A stretch of DNA of 64,000 nucleotides from assembly GCF_000732905.1 (NCBI RefSeq), contig NZ_CP007588.1, positions 248,001-312,000 on the forward strand, given 5' to 3'. The translations under genes were made by a program, and so were the position numbers. The notes beneath the pieces were generated by a model that saw nothing but the letters and a program-made list of their open reading frames with translations, had not been told where the DNA came from and ran no database searches. Each line of letters begins with the position of its first letter. The stretch's first letter is position 1. This DNA is from Weissella tructae. Lineage in GTDB: Bacteria > Bacillota > Bacilli > Lactobacillales > Lactobacillaceae. Positions 37,112-51,461 of this stretch are shown here, piece after piece.

Positions 37112-37164
37112 TTTATTGTCGGACGTGTTCTGACACGTCGTATTTAGAAAAATAGGAGATTATT

Positions 37165-37425
37165 ATGCGTTTAGATAAGTTTTTGAAGGTATCTCGTTTA
37201 ATTAAGCGTCGTACGGTCGCAAAGGAAATTGCAGATCAAGGACGTATTGATATTAATGGTAAGGTTGCAAAGTCATCAAGTGACGTCAAGACTGGGGATG
37301 TACTAACGATTCGTTTTGGAAACAAGACAAGTGAAATCCAAATTGACCGTATTATGGATATCACAAAGAAGGATGAAGCAGAACGTATGTACACGATTCA
37401 AAGTGAATCATTTACAACAGAATAA
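37165..37425 (+). CDS. rqcP: S4-domain RNA-binding protein RqcP
   Basis: An 86-residue S4 protein that, in Bacillus, helps RqcH add alanine tails to peptides on stalled 50S subunits (ribosome quality control). The N-terminus MRLDKFLKVSRLIKRRTVAK and the KSSSDVKTGD and TKKDEAERMYT segments match YabO/RqcP closely. It sits between the flippase gene and divIC as in Bacillus. GGAG lies eight bases before the ATG. Confidence 0.93.
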   Translation: MRLDKFLKVSRLIKRRTVAKEIADQGRIDINGKVAKSSSDVKTGDVLTIRFGNKTSEIQIDRIMDITKKDEAERMYTIQSESFTTE

Positions 37426-37569
37426 ATAAGTCGGATTGCGCGTGTTGTATGCATATTAAGACTTTATTAAGTAATATATAAAAGTCTTTTAGAAGTTAGG
37501 TGTTATTCGGTATAGTTACACTATATTATTGGGAAAGCTGTATGAGTGGCACTATTTGGGAGAATGAAG

Positions 37570-37944
37570 ATGGCATACATGAACGGACAAGCAAATATTC
37601 AAGCATTGAATGATGCGGGTCGCAGTGAATTAGCATTTAGACAACAAGAATTGTCTTATCAACGTGCTATTCACCGTCGTCGTCGCATCGTTTGTGGGTT
37701 AACGATGTTGATTTTTACAATTGTAGCGATGGTGCAATACCACGGGCAATATGTGAAGTACACGTCAGCGCAACAAAGTGACGTCCAAATGCAAAAAAAC
37801 TTAGCTAAAGCGCAAGCTGAAAATAAGCAATATACGCAAACAGCAAAAGATTTGCAAAAGGATGATTACTTGCAAAAGGTTGTGCGTGAACGTCATTTGT
37901 ACACGAAGGATGGCGAAACGGTATTCAACTTACCAACTAACTAA
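37570..37944 (+). CDS. divIC: Septum formation initiator DivIC (FtsB family)
   Basis: Bitopic division protein that pairs with FtsL in the divisome. 124 residues: a basic cytoplasmic end, one membrane span at about residues 38-57 (IVCGLTMLIFTIVAMVQ), then a coiled coil (AQQSDVQMQKNLAKAQAENK) and the conserved DDYLQKVVRERHLYTKDGETVF end. Two earlier starts in frame are possible (GTG at 37546 with GGGAAAG before it, ATG at 37564); the ATG used here has GGGAG at the best distance. Followed by a modest terminator and tilS. Confidence 0.85.
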   Translation: MAYMNGQANIQALNDAGRSELAFRQQELSYQRAIHRRRRIVCGLTMLIFTIVAMVQYHGQYVKYTSAQQSDVQMQKNLAKAQAENKQYTQTAKDLQKDDYLQKVVRERHLYTKDGETVFNLPTN

Positions 37945-37954
37945 ATGTTGTGTG

Positions 37955-37983
37955 AAATGGTCGAGAATTTCTCGGCCATTTTT
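37955..37983 (+). terminator. Intrinsic terminator after divIC
   Basis: AAATGGTCGAG pairs with CTCGGCCATTT (one G-U pair), followed by TTTTT. tilS starts 18 bases on, so the stop is probably partial. Confidence 0.68.
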
Positions 37984-38000
37984 CTATAAGGAGTGATATC

Positions 38001-38987
38001 ATGCAAGCGAGAGTTTTAAATGCTAATTTAATTCAAGCGCTACGCCAAAAAAAGCTGTTTGGCAAAGAAGACCATGTATTAGTCGCCGTTTCTGGTGGTG
38101 AAGATTCACTAAATCTCTTACGGTGGTTAACGGATGGGCGCTTGCCTGATGACCTGCAACCAACGGTAAGTGCAGCATACGTGAATCATCAACTGCGGTC
38201 AGATGCCGCGGAAGAAGAAGCGTTTGTCGAACGGGTTTTTCAAGAGACACCGCAACTAGCGAGTGGGCATATGCGTCGTCTGACTTGGGATAGTCAGCCG
38301 ACACATAGTATTGAAGAATTGGCGCGCGAAGGGCGTTATACGTTATTAGCTGAAATTGCGCGTGAAATTGGTGCAACCGTCATCGTGACAGCTCATCATC
38401 AAGATGATCAAGCGGAGACTGTGTTATACAAATTAATTCGTGGTAGTCGCTTATCACAATTAAGTGGTATGTCAGAAAATACAGCATTTACTGAGAATAT
38501 CCGGCTAGTTCGCCCGTTTTTAGGGCTGACTAAAGAAAATATGCGTACACTTAATAACCATAATGTTCAGGAATGGGTCGTGGATTCCTCTAATGAAGAT
38601 GTGACGTTTGCGCGGAATCGTTTACGTCATGAGATTTTACCGGGGATGAAGGAAGTGAACACACAAGTGAACGAACACTTGGTTCGTTTGGGTGATCAAC
38701 TAGCAGGGCAACGCGCCTTGTTGGCGCCATTCTTGGCAAATTATGTCGTGGAGATTGAAGAAGGAACATTTAATTGGCAATTACCGGTTGAAAGTTGTAT
38801 CTTGGTCTTGCAACATTGGTTAACTGAGATAGCAGTTTTTGATATTAGTGATAAACAATTGGGGCAAGTTGTTCAATTAATGCGTAACCAAAACACGAAT
38901 CGTGGTGAAGTTATGTTACGAAATGGGCGACGTTTTGTGCGAAAAGGACCTTACTTGCGAATCGAATCGGATAAGCATAACGTATAG
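38001..38987 (+). CDS. tilS: tRNA(Ile)-lysidine synthetase, short form
   Basis: Converts C34 of tRNA-Ile(CAU) to lysidine so that it reads AUA. The PP-loop motif is SGGEDS at residues 31-36, followed by AAYVNHQLR and TAHHQDDQAET, and RNRLRHEILPGM. At 328 residues it lacks the C-terminal domain of the usual 420-470-residue Firmicutes enzymes, ending after the substrate-binding helical domain (GRRFVRKGPYLRI). The DNA after the stop shows no continuing reading frame, so this seems a natural short form. The tRNA array in this window has no tRNA-Ile(CAU). GGAG precedes the ATG. Confidence 0.9.
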   Translation: MQARVLNANLIQALRQKKLFGKEDHVLVAVSGGEDSLNLLRWLTDGRLPDDLQPTVSAAYVNHQLRSDAAEEEAFVERVFQETPQLASGHMRRLTWDSQPTHSIEELAREGRYTLLAEIAREIGATVIVTAHHQDDQAETVLYKLIRGSRLSQLSGMSENTAFTENIRLVRPFLGLTKENMRTLNNHNVQEWVVDSSNEDVTFARNRLRHEILPGMKEVNTQVNEHLVRLGDQLAGQRALLAPFLANYVVEIEEGTFNWQLPVESCILVLQHWLTEIAVFDISDKQLGQVVQLMRNQNTNRGEVMLRNGRRFVRKGPYLRIESDKHNV

Positions 38988-39084
38988 GTAAATTTCCATT
39001 ACAAATGGCTAAACAATAAGTTAAAATCATGGTATCTTAGTACTGTGTATCAATTTAAAAAGATGAACTTGAGGAGAAACCAAG

Positions 39085-39681
39085 ATGACGCAATGGGACA
39101 TGAATAACGATATTGAACGTGTACTTTATAGTGAGGCTGATATCGCTGCCGCTGCAAAGCGAGTAGGTGAAGAATTAGCTGCTGACTATGAAGGACGAAC
39201 ACCTATGATCCTTTCAGTATTGAAGGGGGCTGTATTGTGGACTGTTGACGTGATGCGTCACATGCAATACTCAGATGTCGAATTCATCGACGTATCTAGT
39301 TATCATGGTGGAATTGCTTCTTCAGGTGAAGTAGAGCTAAACATTGACTTGCAAACAGATATTAAGGGTCGTGACATCATTATCATGGAAGACATCGTGG
39401 ACACAGGACGTTCATTGAAGTTCATGATTGAATTGTTGGAATCACGTGGCGCTGCATCTGTTAAGGTTGCAAGTTTGTTGGACAAGAAAGAAGGGCGTGT
39501 TGTTGAAGCGAACGTAGATTACGTTGGTTTTGATGTACCAAAGGCCTTCGTGGTTGGATATGGGCTTGATTACAAGCAACTATACCGTAACCTACCATAC
39601 GTTGGGATTTTGAAGCGTGAAGTATACGATACTGCCCACGCTGATTTAGTGGATACAGCAGACATTACGTCTGAACACTAA
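39085..39681 (+). CDS. hpt: Hypoxanthine phosphoribosyltransferase
   Basis: Salvages hypoxanthine and guanine to IMP and GMP. 198 residues with the PRPP-binding loop IIIMEDIVDTGRSL and the flexible-loop segment SSYHGG. GAGGAG precedes the ATG. The tilS-hpt-ftsH order is one of the most conserved in Firmicutes. Confidence 0.95.
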   Translation: MTQWDMNNDIERVLYSEADIAAAAKRVGEELAADYEGRTPMILSVLKGAVLWTVDVMRHMQYSDVEFIDVSSYHGGIASSGEVELNIDLQTDIKGRDIIIMEDIVDTGRSLKFMIELLESRGAASVKVASLLDKKEGRVVEANVDYVGFDVPKAFVVGYGLDYKQLYRNLPYVGILKREVYDTAHADLVDTADITSEH

Positions 39682-39742
39682 ACAATTAATAATAAAAAGA
39701 GAGTGAACAAAAGTAATACGACTTTTGTTGAGGGGGCTAAGC

Positions 39743-41839
39743 ATGAAGAATCCACAAGGTAGTGGCAATTTTGTGCGTAATAGTGTGTTTTATGTGGTAG
39801 TTGTCTTGGGTCTATTGGGACTTGTGTACTGGGTTGCTGGACCTAATCAAGCAACACAAACACAGACGATTAACACGTCAACATTTATGACGCAACTACA
39901 AGACAAAAAGATTAAGAGCATTAATGTACAACCTGGTGCTGGAATCTATGAAGTTTCTGGTGAATACCACAAGGAACAAGAACCAGAGAAGAAAGAAAAA
40001 GACCAACAACAAAACAATGCATTTGCTAGCTTGTTAGGCGAAAAGCAAAACGCTAAGGTTAAGAAGTTTAAGACGCAAGTTGTTGGTAGTGACCAAGTCA
40101 TCTCAAATGTACAAACTGAAGCTGATAAAGCCAAGACACAAGTAACAGCATTGCCAGAACCATCTAACTTCCTAGGAACGTTGATGATGTCAATGTTGCC
40201 AATCTTGATTATGGTTGGTTTGTTCTACATGATGTTTGGACAAATGGCACAAGGTGGTGGTGGTCAAGGTGGCCGCGGAAACATCATGGGTGTTGGTAAG
40301 TCTAAGGCTAAGCCTGCAGATCCAGCGGACAACAAGGTTCGTTTTTCTGATGTGGCTGGAGCCGAAGAAGAAAAGCAAGAATTGGTTGAAGTGGTTGAAT
40401 TCTTGCGCGACACAAAGAAGTACACAAAGTTAGGTGCTCGTGTGCCTGCTGGTGTATTGCTTGAGGGACCTCCCGGAACAGGTAAGACATTGTTGGCGAA
40501 GGCTGTGGCTGGGGAAGCCCAAGTGCCATTCTTCTCAATTTCAGGATCTGATTTCGTTGAAATGTTCGTCGGTGTCGGAGCGAGTCGTGTACGTGACTTG
40601 TTTGAAAATGCTAAGAAGGTCGCACCAGCAATCATCTTTATTGATGAAATTGACGCCGTTGGGCGTAAGCGTGGTGCTGGAACCGGTGGTGGAAACGATG
40701 AACGTGAACAAACATTGAACCAAATGTTGGTCGAAATGGACGGGTTCTCTGGTAACGAAGGTGTTATCGTGATGGCCGCTACTAATCGTGCCGATGTTTT
40801 GGACCCAGCTTTGCTTCGTCCAGGTCGTTTTGACCGTAAGATTTTGGTTGGTCGTCCTGACGTTAAGGGACGTGAAGCGATTTTGAAGGTACACGCTAAG
40901 AACAAGCCTTTGGCTGATGACGTGGACTTGAAGATGATTGCTAAGCAAACACCTGGTTTCGTTGGAGCTGACTTGGAAAACTTGTTGAATGAAGCAGCGC
41001 TTTTGGCTGCACGTCAAAATAATGACGTGATTAACGCTAGCGATGTGGATGAAGCAGAAGACCGTGTTATTGCTGGTCCAGCCAAGAAGGATCGTGTTGT
41101 TTCTGCTAAGGAACGTGAAGTGGTGGCTTACCACGAAGCGGGACACGCCATTGTTGGTTTGGTATTGAATGATGCTCGTGTCGTACACAAGGTAACAATC
41201 GTTCCTCGTGGACGTGCCGGCGGATATGCAATTATGTTGCCACGTGAAGACCAAATGTTATTGTCTGCATCAGATGCTAACGATCAAATCGCTGGTTTGA
41301 TGGGTGGACGTGCTGCTGAAATGTTTAAGTGGGAGCAACAATCATCAGGGGCTTCTAATGACTTTGAGCAAGCAACACAATTAGCTCGTGCGATGGTTAC
41401 TGAGTATGGAATGTCTGATAAGTTGGGAATGGTTCAACTTGAAGGACCAAACACACCAATGATGGGTGTTAACTACTCACAAGACACAGCAGCGTTGATT
41501 GATTCAGAAGTGCGTGATTTGACTGCGAAGGGTTACAACAACGCTATCTCAATTGTTGCGCAATACGAAGATAAGTTTGATGCAATTGCACAAGCATTGC
41601 TTGAACATGAAACTTTGGATGAAAAGGAAATCTTGAGCTTGTTTGAAACAGGTAAGATGCCAGAATCTAAAGAAGTAAAGTCTGACGATGAAGTTGTTCC
41701 AATGAGCTATGATGAAGCTAAGGCTGCTGCGAACGAAAAGTTGGTAGAAGACGAAAAGGCACATCATGCTGGTGAAACAATCGAACCAGAAGATACAGAT
41801 GTGATGCCGGATGCGGATAATAACCGTGATGAAATCTAA
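39743..41839 (+). CDS. ftsH: ATP-dependent zinc metalloprotease FtsH
   Basis: Membrane-bound hexameric protease for misfolded and short-lived proteins. 698 residues: membrane span near residues 12-30, an outer domain, a second span near 145-168, the AAA domain with Walker A GPPGTGKT (242-249) and second-region-of-homology [21 protein letters not shown], and the zinc site H464-E465-x-x-H468 (HEAGH). The acidic tail ([17 protein letters not shown]) is long. A TTG 18 bases upstream is possible, but AGGGGG is placed for this ATG. Terminator follows. Confidence 0.96.
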   Translation: MKNPQGSGNFVRNSVFYVVVVLGLLGLVYWVAGPNQATQTQTINTSTFMTQLQDKKIKSINVQPGAGIYEVSGEYHKEQEPEKKEKDQQQNNAFASLLGEKQNAKVKKFKTQVVGSDQVISNVQTEADKAKTQVTALPEPSNFLGTLMMSMLPILIMVGLFYMMFGQMAQGGGGQGGRGNIMGVGKSKAKPADPADNKVRFSDVAGAEEEKQELVEVVEFLRDTKKYTKLGARVPAGVLLEGPPGTGKTLLAKAVAGEAQVPFFSISGSDFVEMFVGVGASRVRDLFENAKKVAPAIIFIDEIDAVGRKRGAGTGGGNDEREQTLNQMLVEMDGFSGNEGVIVMAATNRADVLDPALLRPGRFDRKILVGRPDVKGREAILKVHAKNKPLADDVDLKMIAKQTPGFVGADLENLLNEAALLAARQNNDVINASDVDEAEDRVIAGPAKKDRVVSAKEREVVAYHEAGHAIVGLVLNDARVVHKVTIVPRGRAGGYAIMLPREDQMLLSASDANDQIAGLMGGRAAEMFKWEQQSSGASNDFEQATQLARAMVTEYGMSDKLGMVQLEGPNTPMMGVNYSQDTAALIDSEVRDLTAKGYNNAISIVAQYEDKFDAIAQALLEHETLDEKEILSLFETGKMPESKEVKSDDEVVPMSYDEAKAAANEKLVEDEKAHHAGETIEPEDTDVMPDADNNRDEI

Positions 41840-41848
41840 TCATTAATG

Positions 41849-41877
41849 AAAAGCTAGCCAATTTGGCTAGCTTTTTT
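41849..41877 (+). terminator. Intrinsic terminator after ftsH
   Basis: AAAAGCTAGCCA pairs with TGGCTAGCTTTT and a T run follows. Confidence 0.93.
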
Positions 41878-41904
41878 GCTTGTCTAGATAATGGTGCGTA
41901 TAAT
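41876..41904 (+). promoter_or_regulatory. Promoter of hslO
   Basis: TTGCTT, 17-base spacer, TATAAT. The -35 box overlaps the T run of the ftsH terminator, so hslO has its own start independent of ftsH. Confidence 0.6.
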
Positions 41905-41973
41905 AGATAGACGAATGATAGCGTAACTTGAATATAGACAAAATATGATGATCTTAAAAAGTGAGGAAATACA

Positions 41974-42864
41974 ATGACAGATAAGTTAGTACGTGCAGTA
42001 ACACATGATGGCGCATTTCGTGCCATTGCATTAGACGCAACTGAAATGGTACAAGTAACAAGCAAGTACCATGCCGCATCAACACTAGGATTGGTTGTGT
42101 TGGGACGTGCATTAATTGGTGGTTTATTACTATCTAATGCATTACTAAAGGGTGATGAACGTTTAGTAATGACAATTAATGGTGGTGGGCCTATTGGGAA
42201 GGTTGTTGTAGAAACGTCAGCCGAAGGACATGTTCGTGGATATGTTGAAAACCCAACACTAGAACTACCATTAAAGGCAGATGGTCAAGTAGACGTCGCT
42301 GGAGCAGTTGGAACAAACGGATTTTTGACTGTAACAAAGGATATGGGCGAAGGTATGGCACCATTTAATGGCCAAGTAGAATTGGCCACTGGTGAAATCG
42401 GAGATGACATTGCTTACTACCTAGCAAAGTCAGAACAAATCCCATCTGCAGTTGCGTTAACAGTGGACGTTTCAGATGCTGGTGTTGAAGTTGCTGGTGG
42501 ATTTATGGTCTCTGCCTTACCTGATGCAACCGAAGCAGATATCATGGGGCTAGAAACAAAGCTACAAAACTTACCAGCGATGAATGACGTACTTGGTGCT
42601 AACCATGAACCGTTTGATGCATTAACAGCGTTGTTTGGGGATGATGCGGTTAAGTTGTTGGAAGAAATGCCAGTTGTTCCATATCCTGAAAACACAAAGA
42701 TGGACTACACAAAGATGTTGGCAACATTGCCTGTCGAACAATTAACAGATATGTTGGAAAATGACCACGGTTTGGAAGTGGTGGACCGATTCACGGGTAA
42801 TCGTATTCAATTTAGCGAAGCCGAATTAGCCGCAATTATTGCACAAGTGAACGCTGCGCAATAA
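41974..42864 (+). CDS. hslO: Hsp33-family chaperone lacking all cysteines
   Basis: Homologue of the redox-switched holdase Hsp33, 296 residues, in the conserved ftsH-hslO-lysS position. The N-terminal domain is normal (LVRAVTHDGAFRAIALD, LLSNALLKGDERL, NGGGPIGKVVVE, GFLTVTKD). The C-terminal switch domain keeps its helices (TKMLATLPVEQLTDMLENDHG), but the CxC motif is replaced by residues around VVPYPENTK and the CxxC motif by DRFT. The whole protein has no cysteine, so it cannot bind zinc or form the activating disulfides. The reading frame is intact. It may be a constitutive or heat-unfolding chaperone; that is inference. Confidence 0.9.
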   Translation: MTDKLVRAVTHDGAFRAIALDATEMVQVTSKYHAASTLGLVVLGRALIGGLLLSNALLKGDERLVMTINGGGPIGKVVVETSAEGHVRGYVENPTLELPLKADGQVDVAGAVGTNGFLTVTKDMGEGMAPFNGQVELATGEIGDDIAYYLAKSEQIPSAVALTVDVSDAGVEVAGGFMVSALPDATEADIMGLETKLQNLPAMNDVLGANHEPFDALTALFGDDAVKLLEEMPVVPYPENTKMDYTKMLATLPVEQLTDMLENDHGLEVVDRFTGNRIQFSEAELAAIIAQVNAAQ

Positions 42865-42938
42865 AGAACGGCATCTCACCCTAATTAATGCTTGCAAAAG
42901 TCGTAGATGATTGGCAAACTAGGTAATGAGATGATTAA

Positions 42939-44459
<1,521 letters not shown>

Positions 44460-44480
44460 TTTAAAGCCTAAATATGATGG

Positions 44481-44514
44481 AAAAACACGCAATTTAATAT
44501 TGCGTGTTTTTTTT
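44481..44514 (+). terminator. Intrinsic terminator after lysS
   Basis: AAAAACACGCAAT pairs with ATTGCGTGTTTTT, followed by more T. It lies 23 bases before the P1 -35 box of rRNA operon 2. Confidence 0.93.
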
Positions 44515-44536
44515 ATAAAAAAGATTGAAAAAACCG

Positions 44537-44565
44537 TTGACATTCTTTGGGGTAGTCTGTAATAT
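44537..44565 (+). promoter_or_regulatory. rRNA operon 2 promoter P1
   Basis: TTGACA, 17-base spacer, TAATAT. Near identity with operon 1 begins inside this spacer, at TAGTCTGTAATAT. Confidence 0.85.
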
Positions 44566-44631
44566 AGTAAAAGTTGTCAGGGGCAAGCAAGACAAGCCAA
44601 CCCTTAGGGGCGCAAGTCATTTGCTCAATCG

Positions 44632-44699
44632 CTTCTCAAAAAAGTTTCAAAAAACTTTTGAGAAAAGTGTTGACATTACCATCCTCTCGATGGTATGAT
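44632..44699 (+). promoter_or_regulatory. rRNA operon 2 promoter P2 with upstream inverted repeat
   Basis: TTGACA at 44670-44675, 18-base spacer, TATGAT at 44694-44699, with the same A/T-tract inverted repeat upstream as in operon 1. The leader from here to the 16S start holds no gene; it differs from operon 1 at a few bases (for example ACGGAGCGACG in place of ACAAAAGCAACG). Confidence 0.8.
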
Positions 44700-44894
44700 A
44701 ATTAAGTTGTTTCAGGGAGATGCAAATCAAACGGAGCGACGAAGTAGATCATTGAAAACTGAATATCGTTTCGATGTAACAAATGTGTAGGTCGACCAAC
44801 TATTAGTTGGTCCAAACATTTGCGAAGTCAATTCGCTAGTAAATTCGTTTAACATCTGTTAAACAACAAAAAAATTGAGTTATACTCAAACTTC

Positions 44895-46473
<1,579 letters not shown>

Positions 46474-46558
46474 AAATCGGAAACCTACACATTCGCATTG
46501 AAACGATATTTAGTTTTGAGTGGTTTACACTCAATGTAATAGACGAGAGAAGAACCTC

Positions 46559-46632
<74 letters not shown>

Positions 46633-46638
46633 TTCTAC

Positions 46639-46711
46639 GGGGAATTAGCTCAGCTGGGAGAGCACCTGCTTTGCAAGCAGGGGGTCATCGGTTCGATCCC
46701 GATATTCTCCA
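46639..46711 (+). tRNA. tRNA-Ala (TGC)
   Basis: Second tRNA of the 16S-23S spacer. Acceptor GGGGAAT/ATTCTCC, anticodon TGC in TTTGCAA (46672-46674). CCA not encoded. Confidence 0.96.
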
Positions 46712-46914
46712 TTGCCACTCACGTGGCAGTGACTTAGATCTTTGAAAACTGAATAATATTGTAAATTTTAAATTCATTTCAAATTAATTATTTAATTAAA
46801 TTGAGCCGAAAAAAAATACACCGCGTAATTTTTTTGAGTTTTTTTAAATTTAGTTTAAATCGCATGTGGCCTTGAGCCACATACTCAAACTTGAATCATC
46901 AACGTAAGTTGATA

Positions 46915-49832
<2,918 letters not shown>

Positions 49833-49937
49833 TTGAACAAAACGTGGTGTTAAGGCTCAAAAATAAATGATTTAAAACTTGACAATGTTATTCAGTTTTG
49901 AGATAATTAAATCTCGTACTGCTAATTAAATAGCACG

Positions 49938-50054
49938 TGTTGTGATGATGGCATTGAGGCCACACCTGTTCCCATACCGAACACAGAAGTTAAGCTCAAT
50001 AGCGCCAAAAGTAGTTGGGGGATCGCCCCCTGCGAGGATAGGACATCGCAATGC
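49938..50054 (+). rRNA. rrf: 5S ribosomal RNA, operon 2
   Basis: About 117 bases, same core as the 5S of operon 1 with one substitution near the 3' end. No terminator follows; transcription runs on into the tRNA array, with tRNA-Val starting four bases later. Confidence 0.95.
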
Positions 50055-50058
50055 ATCT

Positions 50059-50131
50059 GGACGTTTAGCTCAGCTGGGAGAGCACCTGCCTTACAAGCAG
50101 GGGGTCACAGGTTCGATCCCTGTAACGTCCA
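50059..50131 (+). tRNA. tRNA-Val (TAC)
   Basis: Acceptor GGACGTT/AACGTCC, anticodon TAC (50092-50094). Two bases separate it from the next tRNA. Confidence 0.95.
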
Positions 50132-50133
50132 TT

Positions 50134-50206
50134 GGGCCGTTAGCTCAGCTGGCAGAGCAGCGGACTTTTAATCCGTGGGTCCTGGGTTCGATCCCCAGAC
50201 GGCCCA
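50134..50206 (+). tRNA. tRNA-Lys (TTT)
   Basis: Acceptor GGGCCGT/ACGGCCC, anticodon loop CTTTTAA with TTT at 50167-50169. Confidence 0.95.
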
Positions 50207-50248
50207 TTTGTCAGTAACATATTCCGCCAGGCTGATATATTTTATATC

Positions 50249-50321
50249 GCCGACTTAGCTCAGTTGGTAGAGCATCGCTCTTGTAAAGCGAGGGTCGAAG
50301 GTTCGAGTCCTTTAGTCGGCA
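50249..50321 (+). tRNA. tRNA-Thr (TGT)
   Basis: Acceptor GCCGACT/AGTCGGC, anticodon loop CTTGTAA with TGT at 50282-50284. Confidence 0.95.
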
Positions 50322-50325
50322 TACT

Positions 50326-50395
50326 ACGATAACTAATGGTTAGTGGTTCTTTCTTAATTTGAAAGAACCGATAGGTTCGATTCCTATTTTTCGTT
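50326..50395 (+). ncRNA. tRNA-like element with abnormal D arm and 9-bp anticodon stem
   Basis: A 70-base sequence between tRNA-Thr and tRNA-Leu that folds like a tRNA but is not a normal one. The acceptor ACGATAA pairs with TTTTCGT with one T-T mismatch. The D arm is reduced to CTAA/TTAG with a three-base loop. The anticodon arm has nine perfect pairs, GGTTCTTTC with GAAAGAACC, and the loop TTAATTT (nominal anticodon AAT, T at position 37). The T arm is perfect: ATAGG, loop TTCGATT, CCTAT. It could be a decayed tRNA gene or a kept tRNA-like small RNA; the intact stems favour the second. Confidence 0.6.
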
Positions 50396-50397
50396 TT

Positions 50398-50481
50398 GCC
50401 GGCTTGGCGGAATAGGTAGACGCACAGGACTTAAAATCCTGCGATGGAAACATCGTACCGGTTCGATCCCGGTAGCCGGCA
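50398..50481 (+). tRNA. tRNA-Leu (TAA)
   Basis: Acceptor GCCGGCT/AGCCGGC, anticodon loop CTTAAAA, long variable arm CGATGGAAACATCG as usual for leucine. Begins two bases after the tRNA-like element. Confidence 0.95.
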
Positions 50482-50489
50482 TATATAAC

Positions 50490-50563
50490 GCACCTATAGC
50501 GCAATTGGATAGAGTGTCTGACTACGAATCAGAAGGTTGCAGGTTCGACTCCTGCTAGGTGCA
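50490..50563 (+). tRNA. tRNA-Arg (ACG)
   Basis: Acceptor GCACCTA/TAGGTGC, anticodon loop CTACGAA. The A34 would be deaminated to inosine. Confidence 0.95.
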
Positions 50564-50600
50564 TTGTGATAGTTAATATCACAGATAGAATTAAATTGTT

Positions 50601-50674
50601 CGGGACGTAGCTCAGCTTGGTAGAGCACCTGGTTTGGGACCAGGGGGTCGCAGGTTCGAATCCTGTCGTCCCGA
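50601..50674 (+). tRNA. tRNA-Pro (TGG)
   Basis: Acceptor CGGGACG/CGTCCCG, anticodon loop TTTGGGA. Confidence 0.95.
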
Positions 50675-50700
50675 TTGTAACAATTAATATGTTATAAGTT

Positions 50701-50774
50701 CGCGGTGTAGCTCAGATGGCTAGAGCGTTCGGTTCATACCCGAAAGGTCGAGGGTTCGATTCCCCCCGCCGCGA
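50701..50774 (+). tRNA. tRNA-Met (CAT), elongator
   Basis: Acceptor CGCGGTG/CGCCGCG is fully paired at position 1-72 and the anticodon stem TTCGG/CCGAA lacks three G-C pairs, so this is the elongator and not the initiator. Anticodon loop TTCATAC. Confidence 0.9.
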
Positions 50775-50798
50775 TTGATATTTTCTTAAATATCTACT

Positions 50799-50888
50799 GG
50801 AGAATTACCCAAGTCTGGCTGAAGGGAACGGTCTTGAAAACCGTCAGGTCGTGAAAGCGGCGCGTGGGTTCGAATCCCACATTCTCCT
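50799..50888 (+). tRNA. tRNA-Ser (TGA)
   Basis: Acceptor GGAGAAT/ATTCTCC, anticodon loop CTTGAAA, long variable arm; 90 bases. Confidence 0.95.
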
Positions 50889-50923
50889 TTAAACACGAAA
50901 GTGTTTATCCATAATAATATTAT

Positions 50924-50997
<74 letters not shown>

Positions 50998-51000
50998 TTT

Positions 51001-51074
51001 GGTCGCATGGTCTAGGTGGTTAGGACGCCTGCCTGTCACGCAGGAGATCACGGGTTCGAGTCCCGTTGTGACCG
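51001..51074 (+). tRNA. tRNA-Asp (GTC)
   Basis: Acceptor GGTCGCA/TGTGACC with a G-U pair, discriminator G, anticodon loop CTGTCAC. Starts three bases after tRNA-fMet. Confidence 0.95.
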
Positions 51075-51082
51075 TTTATTAT

Positions 51083-51155
51083 GGCGCGATAGCTCAGTTG
51101 GTAGAGCATACGATTGAAGCTCGTAGTGTCGACGGTTCGATTCCGCCTCGCGCCA
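51083..51155 (+). tRNA. tRNA-Phe (GAA)
   Basis: Acceptor GGCGCGA/TCGCGCC, anticodon loop TTGAAGC with GAA. The T stem GACGG/CCGCC has one A-C mismatch. Confidence 0.92.
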
Positions 51156-51195
51156 TTTTTTATAAAATTAAATAAAAGCATTTATATTTTATAAT

Positions 51196-51267
51196 GCGGA
51201 TGTAGTACAATGGCTAGTGCTCCAGCCTTCCAAGCTGGGAATGCGGGTTCGATTCCCGTCATCCGCT
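51196..51267 (+). tRNA. tRNA-Gly (TCC), copy 1 of 4
   Basis: Acceptor GCGGATG/CATCCGC, discriminator T, anticodon loop CTTCCAA. First of four identical 72-base genes in tandem. Confidence 0.95.
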
Positions 51268-51284
51268 TTTTATTGAATAATGAT

Positions 51285-51356
51285 GCGGATGTAGTACAAT
51301 GGCTAGTGCTCCAGCCTTCCAAGCTGGGAATGCGGGTTCGATTCCCGTCATCCGCT
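51285..51356 (+). tRNA. tRNA-Gly (TCC), copy 2 of 4
   Basis: Same sequence as copy 1; repeat unit 89 bases, spacer TTTTATTGAATAATGAT shared with the next unit. Confidence 0.95.
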
Positions 51357-51373
51357 TTTTATTGAATAATGAT

Positions 51374-51445
51374 GCGGATGTAGTACAATGGCTAGTGCTC
51401 CAGCCTTCCAAGCTGGGAATGCGGGTTCGATTCCCGTCATCCGCT
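51374..51445 (+). tRNA. tRNA-Gly (TCC), copy 3 of 4
   Basis: Same 72-base sequence, 89 bases after copy 2. Confidence 0.95.
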
Positions 51446-51461
51446 TCGTAAAAATAATAAT

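Noticed and set aside
37458-37488. Hairpin AAGACTTT/AAAGTCTT between rqcP and divIC as a terminator
   Set aside because: Short AT-rich stem with a long loop and no real T run; too weak to list.
40264-40905. 213-codon minus-strand frame inside ftsH
   Set aside because: Shadow of the conserved AAA domain in the true frame.
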